Shown here: positions 54,925 to 62,676 of the stretch, piece after piece
How the letters are laid out: each line of letters begins with the position of its first letter
Position numbering within the stretch: position 1 is the stretch's first letter
Notes under the pieces: model-generated
The model's database searches: none
Told to the model about the DNA's origin: nothing
Seen by the model: the letters and a program-made list of their open reading frames with translations, nothing else
Position numbers and translations under genes: made by a program
DNA from: Bacillus sp. V5-8f
Lineage (GTDB): Bacteria; Bacillota; Bacilli; Bacillales; DSM-1321
NCBI RefSeq assembly: GCF_002863565.1
Contig: NZ_PGUW01000001.1
Coordinates: 248,001-312,000 of the forward strand
Reading direction: 5' to 3'
Length of the DNA: 64,000 nucleotides

Positions 54925-56430
54925 CTATAAAGGAAGCCCGATAGATTGACGGATATGATTCATGAATGGTGTCCGGTCATACTCATGATAGAGGCGTTCA
55001 CGAAGAAGTGGGGCCGGCAGGGCATTCACATTTTCAAATAGAGCAATGCGGCCTGCATGGGAATCTGTTGTAATATCCCAAATAAAGTTCATTAACAAGT
55101 TCTTCTGTTTGGATGTTAAGTCGCGGCCAAATAGCAGCTCTTCCAATTTCCCGCCAATGAACGGATGTTCATAGTCTTTCTCGGAAAATCTCATGACAAG
55201 TCCCTGGCCACATAATTCTTGGAGGTTATGAATGATTTGCGGGTAGTTGGTAATTCCGTGAAGACGGCCTGCTGTAAGCATGTTGACATCCGGCCACATG
55301 ACCCCATCCTCGGTAGGTCTAGCTAATTCTTCGGATGCCAAAACATATGCCCTTAAGGTTTGTGCATATTGGATGACATCGGATACGATGGAGCGGACTC
55401 CCGGGATTTTGCCTGTACCAAGCGCATCCACGATCAGCTGTGCAGCCCCTGCATACAGTTCAGCTTTGGTAGCCAATCGAGACAGCACATGCCAGTGCAC
55501 ACCGAGAACCACTCCTCCATACAATTCGTTAAGCTCTGGAACCCCATAGTTGAAGATTCTCCATTTTTCTACAAACACGTTATCGAAAATCAAGAAGGAG
55601 TCCATTTCTTCCCCGCGTGATTTGATTGGATGATCATAAGAACTGGAAGAATCAGTAGAAACGGTTTCACGGCATACGATGTGGATGCCCGGTGCGTTAA
55701 TTGGCACAGCCAGCCATAATGATTCTTCAGGCAATAGGCCCGGACGCATTAGATTGGAGAGGATCATTTCGTTTCCTTGGGAAGATATCGACCCCACAGC
55801 TTTTGCGCCGCTTATGTAAATCCCTTCCTCCGTCTCTTTCACCACTCGGAGCAAAGCAGGTGTGGAGTCTCCTCCTTTTAATTTGTTTCCTAATTCATTT
55901 TCAAACAAGCGGGCACCGGCTGCAGCTGCTTTGGAACGGTCATTTTGTGGATCGACGAGAACTTCAGGCCCCATCAGGTTATTTTTCTGTGCGTAGTCAA
56001 TATAGTGAAGGACATTTTCTGCGTATTCTGGTCTTTTGTTGCGGAACTTGGATAGATGGGCAGCCATTCCCACTGGAACAAGCGGTGCGAGGTCGAAAGG
56101 ACGTCCAAAAACTCCGAAGGTTTCTCTTGCGACATAATCAGTCAGTTCACGGCGGCTTTTTAAGTCTTCCTTCGTCCTTGGAATCATCCAGGCTTTACTG
56201 ACTCGTTCCCCTAACTCTGTGTCGAAATAAGTCAGCGTATCCTCGGTTGCCGGATCATGCTGGGCGTCATAGATTTTCGCCATGAGATCAATGCCGCCTT
56301 TGGTAGCTGAGTGAGTAGTGACATCTGGAATTAATTCACCTTTGTAGTACACCTTGCGATCGTCACGGAGACTTTCTTTAAACATTTCTCCTGTTTTCAA
56401 ATACTTAGATAATACCTGGGTTTTTTCCAT
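54925..56430 (-). CDS. HpaB-type flavin-dependent monooxygenase, copy 1
   Basis: A 501-residue member of the 4-hydroxyphenylacetate 3-monooxygenase oxygenase family (acyl-CoA dehydrogenase-like fold using free FADH2). Family features: FGRPFDLAPLVPVGMAAHLS, GDSTPALLRVVKETEEGIYISGAKAVGS (in part: ETEEGIYISGAKAVGS), PINAPGIHIVCRET, RGEEMDSFLIFDNVFVEKWRIFNYG (in part) and a long C-terminal helical bundle. It is about 93% identical to copy 2. In this locus it probably hydroxylates a hydroxypyridine or pyridine carboxylate, not 4-hydroxyphenylacetate, because every neighbour belongs to 2,5-dihydroxypyridine breakdown. The ATG follows AAAGGAGGAG. It has its own promoter. Confidence 0.88.
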   Translation of the reverse strand: MEKTQVLSKYLKTGEMFKESLRDDRKVYYKGELIPDVTTHSATKGGIDLMAKIYDAQHDPATEDTLTYFDTELGERVSKAWMIPRTKEDLKSRRELTDYVARETFGVFGRPFDLAPLVPVGMAAHLSKFRNKRPEYAENVLHYIDYAQKNNLMGPEVLVDPQNDRSKAAAAGARLFENELGNKLKGGDSTPALLRVVKETEEGIYISGAKAVGSISSQGNEMILSNLMRPGLLPEESLWLAVPINAPGIHIVCRETVSTDSSSSYDHPIKSRGEEMDSFLIFDNVFVEKWRIFNYGVPELNELYGGVVLGVHWHVLSRLATKAELYAGAAQLIVDALGTGKIPGVRSIVSDVIQYAQTLRAYVLASEELARPTEDGVMWPDVNMLTAGRLHGITNYPQIIHNLQELCGQGLVMRFSEKDYEHPFIGGKLEELLFGRDLTSKQKNLLMNFIWDITTDSHAGRIALFENVNALPAPLLRERLYHEYDRTPFMNHIRQSIGLPL

Positions 56431-56531
56431 GCTTACTCCTCCTTTGGCTAATTGAAAACTATACTCTATCTTAGTTGTTTTCAAACTTGCGGATTTAGCT
56501 AAAAACAATCCAAAGTAACAAAAGCTACAAA

Positions 56532-56575
56532 ACTTACCATATGTATATAGTAAGCTATATCTAGAATTGAGTCAA
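56532..56575 (-). promoter_or_regulatory. Promoter of hpaB copy 1 with candidate operator ACTTACCA
   Basis: On the minus strand TTGACT (56575-56570), 17 bases, TACTAT (56552-56547) fits a SigA promoter. Eight bases downstream of the -10 is the motif that reads ACTTACCA on plus (56532-56539). Its CTTAC pairs with GTAAG at 56550-56554, forming an inverted repeat that spans the start-site region. The motif recurs in the other two promoters of the locus. Confidence 0.55.
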
Positions 56576-57183
56576 TATTCAAATTATTAAGAAACTAATG
56601 AAAATTCTGAATTAATAAAGGGAATTTAGTAAATTATTGTCAAATTAACTTGTTTTTTTGAAAATTATGTTGAAAAACGAAAAAGAGTTTTGAAGGGTAA
56701 TCTGCTAGGTTAGTAAATATTTAATAGTTTCTGATTTAGAAAAACCACCTGATGATTCTGTGGAATGAGTGAGGAGTCATTGTTGTAGGCTAATCGAGAG
56801 TTTTATTCTGTGCTAATGTAAAACCATAGCATTAAAACTCCTGGAAGAGAAATTAAAGTACTTTCATACAATCCACAAAATATAAAGTGGTCTTATCCTT
56901 AGAGAAAGAGTAAACCATTCGATCATCTAAAATCATTTCCTTGCCGTGGTCCGTTTCAAATATTGATATTATATAAAAATGTTTATTACAACTCAGGTAT
57001 CTCCAGGCTGAATAGATCCTTATAATATTTCATCTGATTCCCACCTAACATATTGCACTCAATTACTTAAAGCTAACAAATAGTTATCTCGGTTTCGACT
57101 TCTATAGGACAGCTAATAACTGTATTGCATTTTTATCAGCATAGGGGGATTATGAGCCTTCCCTATGCTGATAGTTTAATAGC
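56576..57183. other. AT-rich spacer with possible gene remnant and a stem-loop
   Basis: A 608-base gap. A minus-strand frame without a start (56853-57029, 59 codons) ends ETDHGKEMILDDRMVYSF..FVDCMKVL. It has protein-like composition and may be the tail of a decayed gene. CAGCATAGGG / CCCTATGCTG (57138-57176) forms a strong stem right after the nicF stop but lacks a T run on the minus strand. Nothing else is recognised. Confidence 0.4.
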
Positions 57184-57843
57184 TTATGCTTTTATTGCCG
57201 GAGAACCATATTTTGTTGAGATCGTTTCGATTACTTGATCCGTTTTTAATACATCTGCATATTTTTGGCGCAAATCAAAGAGACTTTGTTCATGAGATGC
57301 CACAGACCGATCCCCTACGCCGTCTTCGACTACGATTGGAATGTAGCCATACTGCAAGGCATCAACAGCTGTTGCCCGGACGCAGCCGCATGTAGTACAG
57401 CCAACTATTATGACTGTATCGACATTATTTGAATTGAGGCGTGCAATGATATCTGTACCGAAAAATGCTGAAGCATATTTTTTAATGATTAAACCATCAC
57501 CTTTGCGAAAGTTTAACCGGGGATCGACCTTTACAGCCTCCGTTCCGGCTTTCAGTGTTTTTAGCCCCTCCATCTTCTTATACCATATTCCAGAATCAGC
57601 AAAGGAGTCGTCATCATATGAAATCGTGGTAAATAGGACCGGAAAATCATGGGCATGCATGGTATCTAATAGTTTATTGGCTTGTGTAATTTGAGACGAT
57701 AAATCCGAACCCATTGGCATGGACGAGTCGGTGAATCCTTTAATCAAATCTACTACGATCAAGGCTGGTTTCTTACCAAATCCTAGTAACTTTCCAAATC
57801 CTCTTTCTTCAAAAAAAGCCTCATCATCATTCCCATGAATCAT
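57184..57843 (-). CDS. nicF: Maleamate amidohydrolase-like isochorismatase-family enzyme (NicF)
   Basis: A 219-residue cysteine hydrolase. The family triad is complete: Asp32 in ALIVVDLIKGFTD, Lys in GLIIKKYASAFFGTD (121 or 122) and Cys154 in GCTTCGCVRATAVDAL. It should convert maleamate to maleate and ammonia. N-carbamoylsarcosine amidase is the other close specificity, but the surrounding NicX, NicD and NicE homologues point to maleamate. Its residues 20-40 and 147-165 closely resemble the enzyme-like domain of the MerR fusion at the head of the locus, except for the catalytic residues. Confidence 0.85.
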   Translation of the reverse strand: MIHGNDDEAFFEERGFGKLLGFGKKPALIVVDLIKGFTDSSMPMGSDLSSQITQANKLLDTMHAHDFPVLFTTISYDDDSFADSGIWYKKMEGLKTLKAGTEAVKVDPRLNFRKGDGLIIKKYASAFFGTDIIARLNSNNVDTVIIVGCTTCGCVRATAVDALQYGYIPIVVEDGVGDRSVASHEQSLFDLRQKYADVLKTDQVIETISTKYGSPAIKA

Positions 57844-57906
57844 TATGCACTTCCTCCTTACTCCTCGATAATTGAATCAACTATTGTGGGAAAACTATTT
57901 CGTTTA

Positions 57907-58398
57907 TTATTTATTTACTGTACTTGAACGAAACTCCCCAAATTGTCTATGGAAGTAAACGAGTGGGGCTCCTGAATCGCCAAGAACTACATTTTCTACT
58001 AACCCAATGAACATAGTATGATCGCCTGCAGGTATTACTTGGTCTACTTTGCAGTGAATATTTGCTAATGTATTTTTCACCTCATAATGTCCTTCACTTT
58101 CCGTATCGACAAAATCCTCAAAGAATTTTGGCGCACCTGCCTTTGCACCAGCTTTTGCGACTTCGATTTGATCTGCAGCCAGTAAGCTTACACTAAACCT
58201 ATCATTATCAATGATGGCTTGCGTGCTGGCCGAATTTGTCGCAAGGCTTACCATAATAAGGGGTGGCTCCATTGAAATAGAACAACAAGCACTTACAGTT
58301 AGCCCCCATGGTCTGCCATCTATTTCAGTCATGACGATCGTTACACCGGCAGCTAACTGACTCATGGATTCACGAAATTTATCTTTTACATCACTCAT
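57907..58398 (-). CDS. Flavin reductase (HpaC-like)
   Basis: A 163-residue FMN/FAD reductase of the flavin reductase-like domain family. Pattern: MSQLAAGVTIVMTEIDGRPWGLTVSACCSISMEPPLIMVSLA (in part: GLTVSACCSISMEPPLIMVSL), FSVSLLAADQ and CKVDQVIPAGDHTMFIGLVENV (in part). It should use NAD(P)H to supply reduced flavin to the HpaB-type oxygenases encoded on either side. Only one reductase is seen for two oxygenases. The ATG after AGAGGGG is chosen. It lies between nicE and nicF with short gaps. Confidence 0.9.
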   Translation of the reverse strand: MSDVKDKFRESMSQLAAGVTIVMTEIDGRPWGLTVSACCSISMEPPLIMVSLATNSASTQAIIDNDRFSVSLLAADQIEVAKAGAKAGAPKFFEDFVDTESEGHYEVKNTLANIHCKVDQVIPAGDHTMFIGLVENVVLGDSGAPLVYFHRQFGEFRSSTVNK

Positions 58399-58449
58399 GG
58401 TTTGTTCCCCTCTCATTTTCATATAATATCTTTTAAGAAAACGTCTGTC

Positions 58450-59205
58450 TTAAAATTCTCCCGAAAGCAGTTTTCCGGAATTAGGCACATAAGGCTTCAA
58501 GTTAAGCGACTTTAAAATCTTATAAACAGTAGCAACTGCTGCAGAAATCACCGGTTTGCCAATTTCATCTTCAACTTTCTGGATAGCTTCTAATGAAGGC
58601 ATTTGAACGCAAGCAGACAGTACTACAGCATCCGCTTGGCTAACATCCAAGTCTTTCACAATATCAATTAAATTAAGAGGATCCTGGCGGCCAACCTCCA
58701 GATTATCCGGAATTTCCAAGCTTATAGAATCTGTAACTTGGATTTCACTTGACTCAATATAATCAATAACCTGATTGGTTAACGGCTTCATATAAGGAGT
58801 GATAATAGCCACTTTTTTGGCGCCTAATAATTTTATGCCGTCAACAAGTGCGCCTGCACTGCTAATGATCGGAGTTTCCGCTCCATTTTCCTTCGTCGCA
58901 TTAAACAGACGTTGTTCAGACTCCATATGATACCCTGGACCCTGGCACATAATGGCAACCAAACATGCATAAGCAAGAACATCACATCTTGCATCTGAAA
59001 GTTCAACAGCACAGCGGTCACTTTCTATATCCATTGATTTGAGTTCTTCTTTTGTAACATTTTTCATTCGCATTCTGCTTGAGTGGAAAGTAAACGATAC
59101 ATCAGGATCAGCTTGCTCTCTCCATTTAAGCATGGCTGGAATTTCTGTTTCCATCGTTGTATTTGAACTAGGGACAATAAGCCCTATTCGGTAGTTCTTT
59201 TTCAT
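58450..59205 (-). CDS. nicE: Maleate cis-trans isomerase-like (NicE)
   Basis: A 251-residue Asp/Glu-racemase superfamily protein. The catalytic cysteines of maleate isomerase are Cys81 (VLAYACLVAIMCQG) and Cys199 (VVLSACVQMPSLEAI). In P. putida NicE they are Cys82 and Cys200 as I recall, the same 118-residue spacing. N-terminal RIGLIVPSSNTTMETEIP and HSSRMRMKNVTKEEL are typical. It turns maleate into fumarate, feeding the TCA cycle. It sits between hpaB copy 2 and the flavin reductase in one operon. Confidence 0.88.
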   Translation of the reverse strand: MKKNYRIGLIVPSSNTTMETEIPAMLKWREQADPDVSFTFHSSRMRMKNVTKEELKSMDIESDRCAVELSDARCDVLAYACLVAIMCQGPGYHMESEQRLFNATKENGAETPIISSAGALVDGIKLLGAKKVAIITPYMKPLTNQVIDYIESSEIQVTDSISLEIPDNLEVGRQDPLNLIDIVKDLDVSQADAVVLSACVQMPSLEAIQKVEDEIGKPVISAAVATVYKILKSLNLKPYVPNSGKLLSGEF

Positions 59206-59263
59206 CTTGATTCCTCCCTTATCATCACAGATCCTATTAATCTCCCTATTGTTTCAATGTGTT

Positions 59264-60769
59264 TTAAAACGGCAGCCCGATAGATTGACGAATATGGTTC
59301 ATGAATGGTTTCCGGTCGTACTCGTGATAGAGGCGTTCACGAAGAAGCGGGGCCGGCAGGGCATTCACATTTTCAAATAGACCAATACGGCCTGCGTGGG
59401 AATCTGTAGTAATATCCCAAATAAAGTTCATTAATAAGTTCTTTTGCTTGGATGTTAAGTCGCGGCCAAATAGCAGCTCTTCTAGTTTTCCGCCAATGAA
59501 CGGGTGTTCATAATCTTTTTCGGAAAATCTCATGACAAGTCCCTGTCCGCATAATTCTTGGAGGTTATGAATGATTTGTGGGTAGTTGATGATACCATGG
59601 AGGCGGCCCGCTGTGAGCATGTTGACATCTGGCCACATGACCTCATCCTCAGTAGGTCTAGCTAATTCTTCGGATGCCAAGACATATGCCCTTAAGGTTT
59701 GTGCATATTGGATGACGTCGGATACGATGGAGCGGACTCCCGGGATCTTGCCTGTGCCAAGTGCATCCACGATCAGCTGGGCAGCCCCTGCATACAATTC
59801 AGCTTTAACAGCTAAACGCGAGAGAATATGCCAGTGTGCTCCTAAAATGACGCTGCCGTATAATTCATTAAGCTCTGGAACTCCGTAGTTGAAGATTCTC
59901 CATTTTTCTACAAACACGTTATCGAAAATCAAGAAGGAGTCCATTTCTTCCCCACGTGATTTGATCGGATGGTCGTAGGAGTTGGCAGATTCAGTAGAAA
60001 CAGTTTCACGGCATATGATGTGGATACCCGGTGCATTTATTGGTACAGACAGCCATAGTGATTCTTCAGGCAATAAACCTGGACGCATAAGGTTGGAGAG
60101 GATCATTTCATTACCTTGAGAAGAAATCGAGCCCACAGCCTTCGCTCCACTTATGTAAATCCCTTCCTCCGTCTCTTTCACTACTCGGAGCAAGGCAGGT
60201 GTGGAGTCTCCACCCCTCAATTTGTTTCCTAATTCATCATCAAACAAGCGGGCACCGGCTGCAGCTGCTTTGGAACGGTCATTTTGCGGATCGACGAGAA
60301 CTTCAGGCCCCATGAGGTTATTTTTCTGTGCGTAGTCGATATAGTGAAGGACATTTTCTGCGTATTCGGGTCTTTTGTTGCGGAACTTGGATAGTTGGGC
60401 TGCCATTCCTACTGGTACAAGCGGTGCGAGGTCGAAAGGACGTCCAAAAACTCCGAAGGTTTCCCTTGCGATATAATCCGTCAGCTCTCGGCGGCTTTTT
60501 AAGTCTTCCTTCGTCCTTGGAATCATCCAGGCTTTGCTAACTCTTTCGCCTAAATCTGGCCGGATATAAGTAAGTGTGTCCTGTGTTTCCGCATTATGCT
60601 GGGCGTCAAAGATTTTCGCCATGAGATCAATACCCCCGCTTGTAGCTGAGTGAGTAGTGACATCTGGAATTAATTCACCTTTATAGTACACCTTTCGATC
60701 GTCACGGAGGCTTTCTTTAAACATATCTCCGGTTTTTAAAAACTTACTCAATACCTGGGTTGTTTCCAT
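59264..60769 (-). CDS. HpaB-type flavin-dependent monooxygenase, copy 2
   Basis: Same length (501 residues) and family as copy 1. By hand alignment about 33 residues differ, mostly in two clusters (residues 59-72 and around the YGSVILGAHWHILSRLAVKAE segment; copy 1 has YGGVVLGVHWHVLSRLATKAE there, quoted in part: SVILGAHWHIL versus GVVLGVHWHVL). The second cluster lies in the region that lines the substrate pocket in HpaB structures, so the copies may differ in specificity. It is first in the operon with nicE, the reductase and nicF. The ATG follows AAAGGAGGAG. Confidence 0.88.
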   Translation of the reverse strand: METTQVLSKFLKTGDMFKESLRDDRKVYYKGELIPDVTTHSATSGGIDLMAKIFDAQHNAETQDTLTYIRPDLGERVSKAWMIPRTKEDLKSRRELTDYIARETFGVFGRPFDLAPLVPVGMAAQLSKFRNKRPEYAENVLHYIDYAQKNNLMGPEVLVDPQNDRSKAAAAGARLFDDELGNKLRGGDSTPALLRVVKETEEGIYISGAKAVGSISSQGNEMILSNLMRPGLLPEESLWLSVPINAPGIHIICRETVSTESANSYDHPIKSRGEEMDSFLIFDNVFVEKWRIFNYGVPELNELYGSVILGAHWHILSRLAVKAELYAGAAQLIVDALGTGKIPGVRSIVSDVIQYAQTLRAYVLASEELARPTEDEVMWPDVNMLTAGRLHGIINYPQIIHNLQELCGQGLVMRFSEKDYEHPFIGGKLEELLFGRDLTSKQKNLLMNFIWDITTDSHAGRIGLFENVNALPAPLLRERLYHEYDRKPFMNHIRQSIGLPF

Positions 60770-60860
60770 TTTTTCTCCTCCTTTGCTACTCAAGCTTTTC
60801 ATCGGATTCAAGAACAATCCAATCTACTCTTAAAAATTAAAACATATTAAATATATCCAA

Positions 60861-60913
60861 ACTTACCAAACCTTTCATAAAACCATTTTATATGATAAAA
60901 ATAATAGTGTCAA
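60861..60913 (-). promoter_or_regulatory. Promoter of hpaB copy 2 operon with ACTTACCA motif
   Basis: On the minus strand TTGACA (60913-60908), exactly 17 bases, TAAAAT (60890-60885): a near-consensus SigA promoter. The shared motif ACTTACCA (plus, 60861-60868) is 16 bases downstream of the -10, about +10 to +17 of the transcript, which suits a repressor. The 20 bases around and upstream of the -35 match 18 of 20 with the copy-1 promoter. Confidence 0.65.
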
Positions 60914-60935
60914 TATTCTAATTATTTAAACTATT

Positions 60936-60972
60936 AAAAAACCACCCATTATCTCTTAGATAACCGATGGTT
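60936..60972 (-). terminator. Terminator of the MerR-fusion gene
   Basis: On the minus strand AACCA-TTATCT pairs with AGATAA-TGGTT with an internal mismatch and three-base loop, followed by six Ts. It separates the regulator from the hpaB operon promoter. Confidence 0.75.
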
Positions 60973-60981
60973 CCATGTAAA

Positions 60982-61767
60982 CTACTTAATCTTTTCTTCT
61001 GCTGGCTTCATACCTTTTAGTACTTTATCCAAACTTATGACATCTGCATACCTTGCATTGACGTCTATTAGTGTCGAGTTTTGTAAGTTTGGGTTTCGAT
61101 CGCCTACCGCTTCCTTAGGGATAATAACCCTGTATCCCCTTTGCAGGGCGTCTACCGCTGTTGCTCTTATACTTCCACTTGTTGTTGCTCCGGCCAATAT
61201 GATTGTATCAATCTGTTTTTCTTTCAGGAATTCATCAACGTTTTGGTTATGCAGATCGGTGATATATACTGTGTAGTTCATCATATCGTAAGGATAGTCC
61301 CTTAACTCGGGATGGATGTTTACCCATGAACTTTGACGATCCAATATTTGAATAGATGGGAATTTTTCACACCAAAGTCTCGAAACACGATTACTTGATT
61401 CATAGATTGTTATGCTGAAGATAATTGGTACGTTGAATTTAATGGCTTGTTCTATAAGGCTTTTTGTTGCAGAAATTTGTTCATCTATCTTAATAGCTAA
61501 TTGTGAATGAGGGTCTGTAAACGCTACCGTTAAATCCCGAATTAAGAGAGCCGGCCTTTCACCAAAGCCTGTTTGCCCTGAAAAACCCTGTTTAGAATAA
61601 AGTTGTTTCAATTCATCCAATATATATCTTCTTTGCCCGCCCGGTGTATAGATAACTTTTAAACCATATTCTTCAATGCTTCCATTTTTCTCTAAACGTC
61701 TTAAGGTGCTAGGTGAAACTCCAAGCAGCTTGGCGACTTCCGATATATTTAACAGATTTTCATACAT
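60982..61767 (-). CDS. MerR-type HTH fused to a catalytically dead isochorismatase/maleamate amidase domain
   Basis: A 261-residue fusion. Residues 5-58 form a MerR-like winged helix (LLNISEVAKLLGVSPSTLRR; YTPGGQRRYILDELKQLY). Residues 66-250 align with the NicF-like enzyme of the same locus: RPALLIRDLTVAFTD keeps the Asp (78), but the Lys segment reads DMMNYTVYITD (Lys lost) and the nucleophile Cys is Ser199 in AGATTSGSIRATAVDAL. So the domain should bind but not hydrolyse an amide intermediate. The coiled-coil dimer helix usual in MerR proteins is missing; the hydrolase fold may supply oligomerisation. Probably the locus regulator. I know of no described member. Confidence 0.85.
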   Translation of the reverse strand: MYENLLNISEVAKLLGVSPSTLRRLEKNGSIEEYGLKVIYTPGGQRRYILDELKQLYSKQGFSGQTGFGERPALLIRDLTVAFTDPHSQLAIKIDEQISATKSLIEQAIKFNVPIIFSITIYESSNRVSRLWCEKFPSIQILDRQSSWVNIHPELRDYPYDMMNYTVYITDLHNQNVDEFLKEKQIDTIILAGATTSGSIRATAVDALQRGYRVIIPKEAVGDRNPNLQNSTLIDVNARYADVISLDKVLKGMKPAEEKIK

Positions 61768-61849
61768 TGTGAATTCCTCTTTTCGCAGATATTCTTTCTA
61801 AATATAGAGTAAGTTACTAAAGCTACTAAAGGTCATCAAAAATCTCAAA

Positions 61850-61865
61850 ACTTACCATCAGTATA
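61850..61865 (-). promoter_or_regulatory. Promoter region of the MerR fusion with ACTTACCA motif
   Basis: On the minus strand a -10 candidate TATACT (61865-61860) has a weak -35 (TTTGCT, 16 bases upstream). ACTTACCA (plus, 61850-61857) begins two bases past the -10, and an inverted partner AGTAAGTT lies at 61808-61815. Self-regulation is likely. Confidence 0.5.
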
Positions 61866-62058
61866 ACACATATCTGTACTAAGCAAATGGGATAATATTG
61901 CTTTTTTACGTAAAGCATTTTATCTTAAAAAGTGGAGTCTCAAAAGCTTATTTACCGACTGTACCGTTTAAAGATATTGATAATTGGCTTGAGCACTACC
62001 GCCAGTATTTGTTACAGGCTGGATGCACTTAAAGGATTTTCAGATGAGGAGGAGCAAT

Positions 62059-62547
62059 GTGTTAGCTGTAATAGAAAAAGCCGAGGATGTAGGCTATATC
62101 GCCCGTTACGACCGTCCATTAAAACATTCCGTAGAGAAAGTGTGGGCTGCTTTAACCCAGAATGACAAGCTGGCAAAATGGATGTCAAACCTTCAAGTTG
62201 AGGATCTCCAAAAAGGTGGCACCATAAAATTCGATATGCAGGACGGTTCGGGGACATTTATGGTTATGGAAATTTTAGATTTTAAAGAAAACTCCGTACT
62301 GGAATTCGAATGGGGTAATGACCGTGTCCGGTTTGAATTGTACCCTACACCTGATGGTTGTCTGTTGGTATTGAAAGAATTCATCAATACGTTAACGGAT
62401 CATACATCAAAAGATTTAGCAGGATGGCATGTATGCCTGGATATATTTTCTGCCCTGCTGGAAGGCCACTACATGGAATTCCCAAAAGAGGATTGGGAAA
62501 AATGGCATGATCAGTATATTGCCTCTGTTAAACAGTTGCAAGAGTAA
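62059..62547 (+). CDS. SRPBCC (AHSA1-like) domain protein
   Basis: A 162-residue START/Bet v1-fold protein of the Activator of Hsp90 ATPase 1-like group: YDRPLKHSVEKVWAALTQNDKLAKWMS, quoted in part as LKHSVEKVWAALTQNDKLAK, then FKENSVLEFEWGNDRVRFEL and GWHVCLDIFSALLEG. The fold binds hydrophobic ligands; no specific function can be given. I chose the GTG six bases after GGAGG over twelve more open codons upstream. It points away from the catabolic locus, so a link is unproven. Confidence 0.8.
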   Translation: MLAVIEKAEDVGYIARYDRPLKHSVEKVWAALTQNDKLAKWMSNLQVEDLQKGGTIKFDMQDGSGTFMVMEILDFKENSVLEFEWGNDRVRFELYPTPDGCLLVLKEFINTLTDHTSKDLAGWHVCLDIFSALLEGHYMEFPKEDWEKWHDQYIASVKQLQE

Positions 62548-62606
62548 CCACTGGTAATGGATCACCAAAAGAAGGTCTTGCGCGTTTCTATCTTCAGGAA
62601 AAACTA

Positions 62607-62647
62607 AGAGCCCACGGAGAAATAATCATTTTCCCGTGGGCTTTTTA
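62607..62647 (+). terminator. Terminator after the SRPBCC gene
   Basis: AGCCCACGGGAA-type stem: AGCCCACGG-AGAAA pairs with TTTTC-CCGTGGGCT, then TTTT. It also separates it from convergent topB. Confidence 0.8.
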
Positions 62648-62676
62648 TGATGTGCTGTTTAGACAGCCACTCTTAT

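Noticed and set aside
54925..60769. Reading the HpaB/HpaC genes as a 4-hydroxyphenylacetate pathway
   Set aside because: No ring-cleavage or downstream hpa genes are present, while four neighbours match the 2,5-dihydroxypyridine route.
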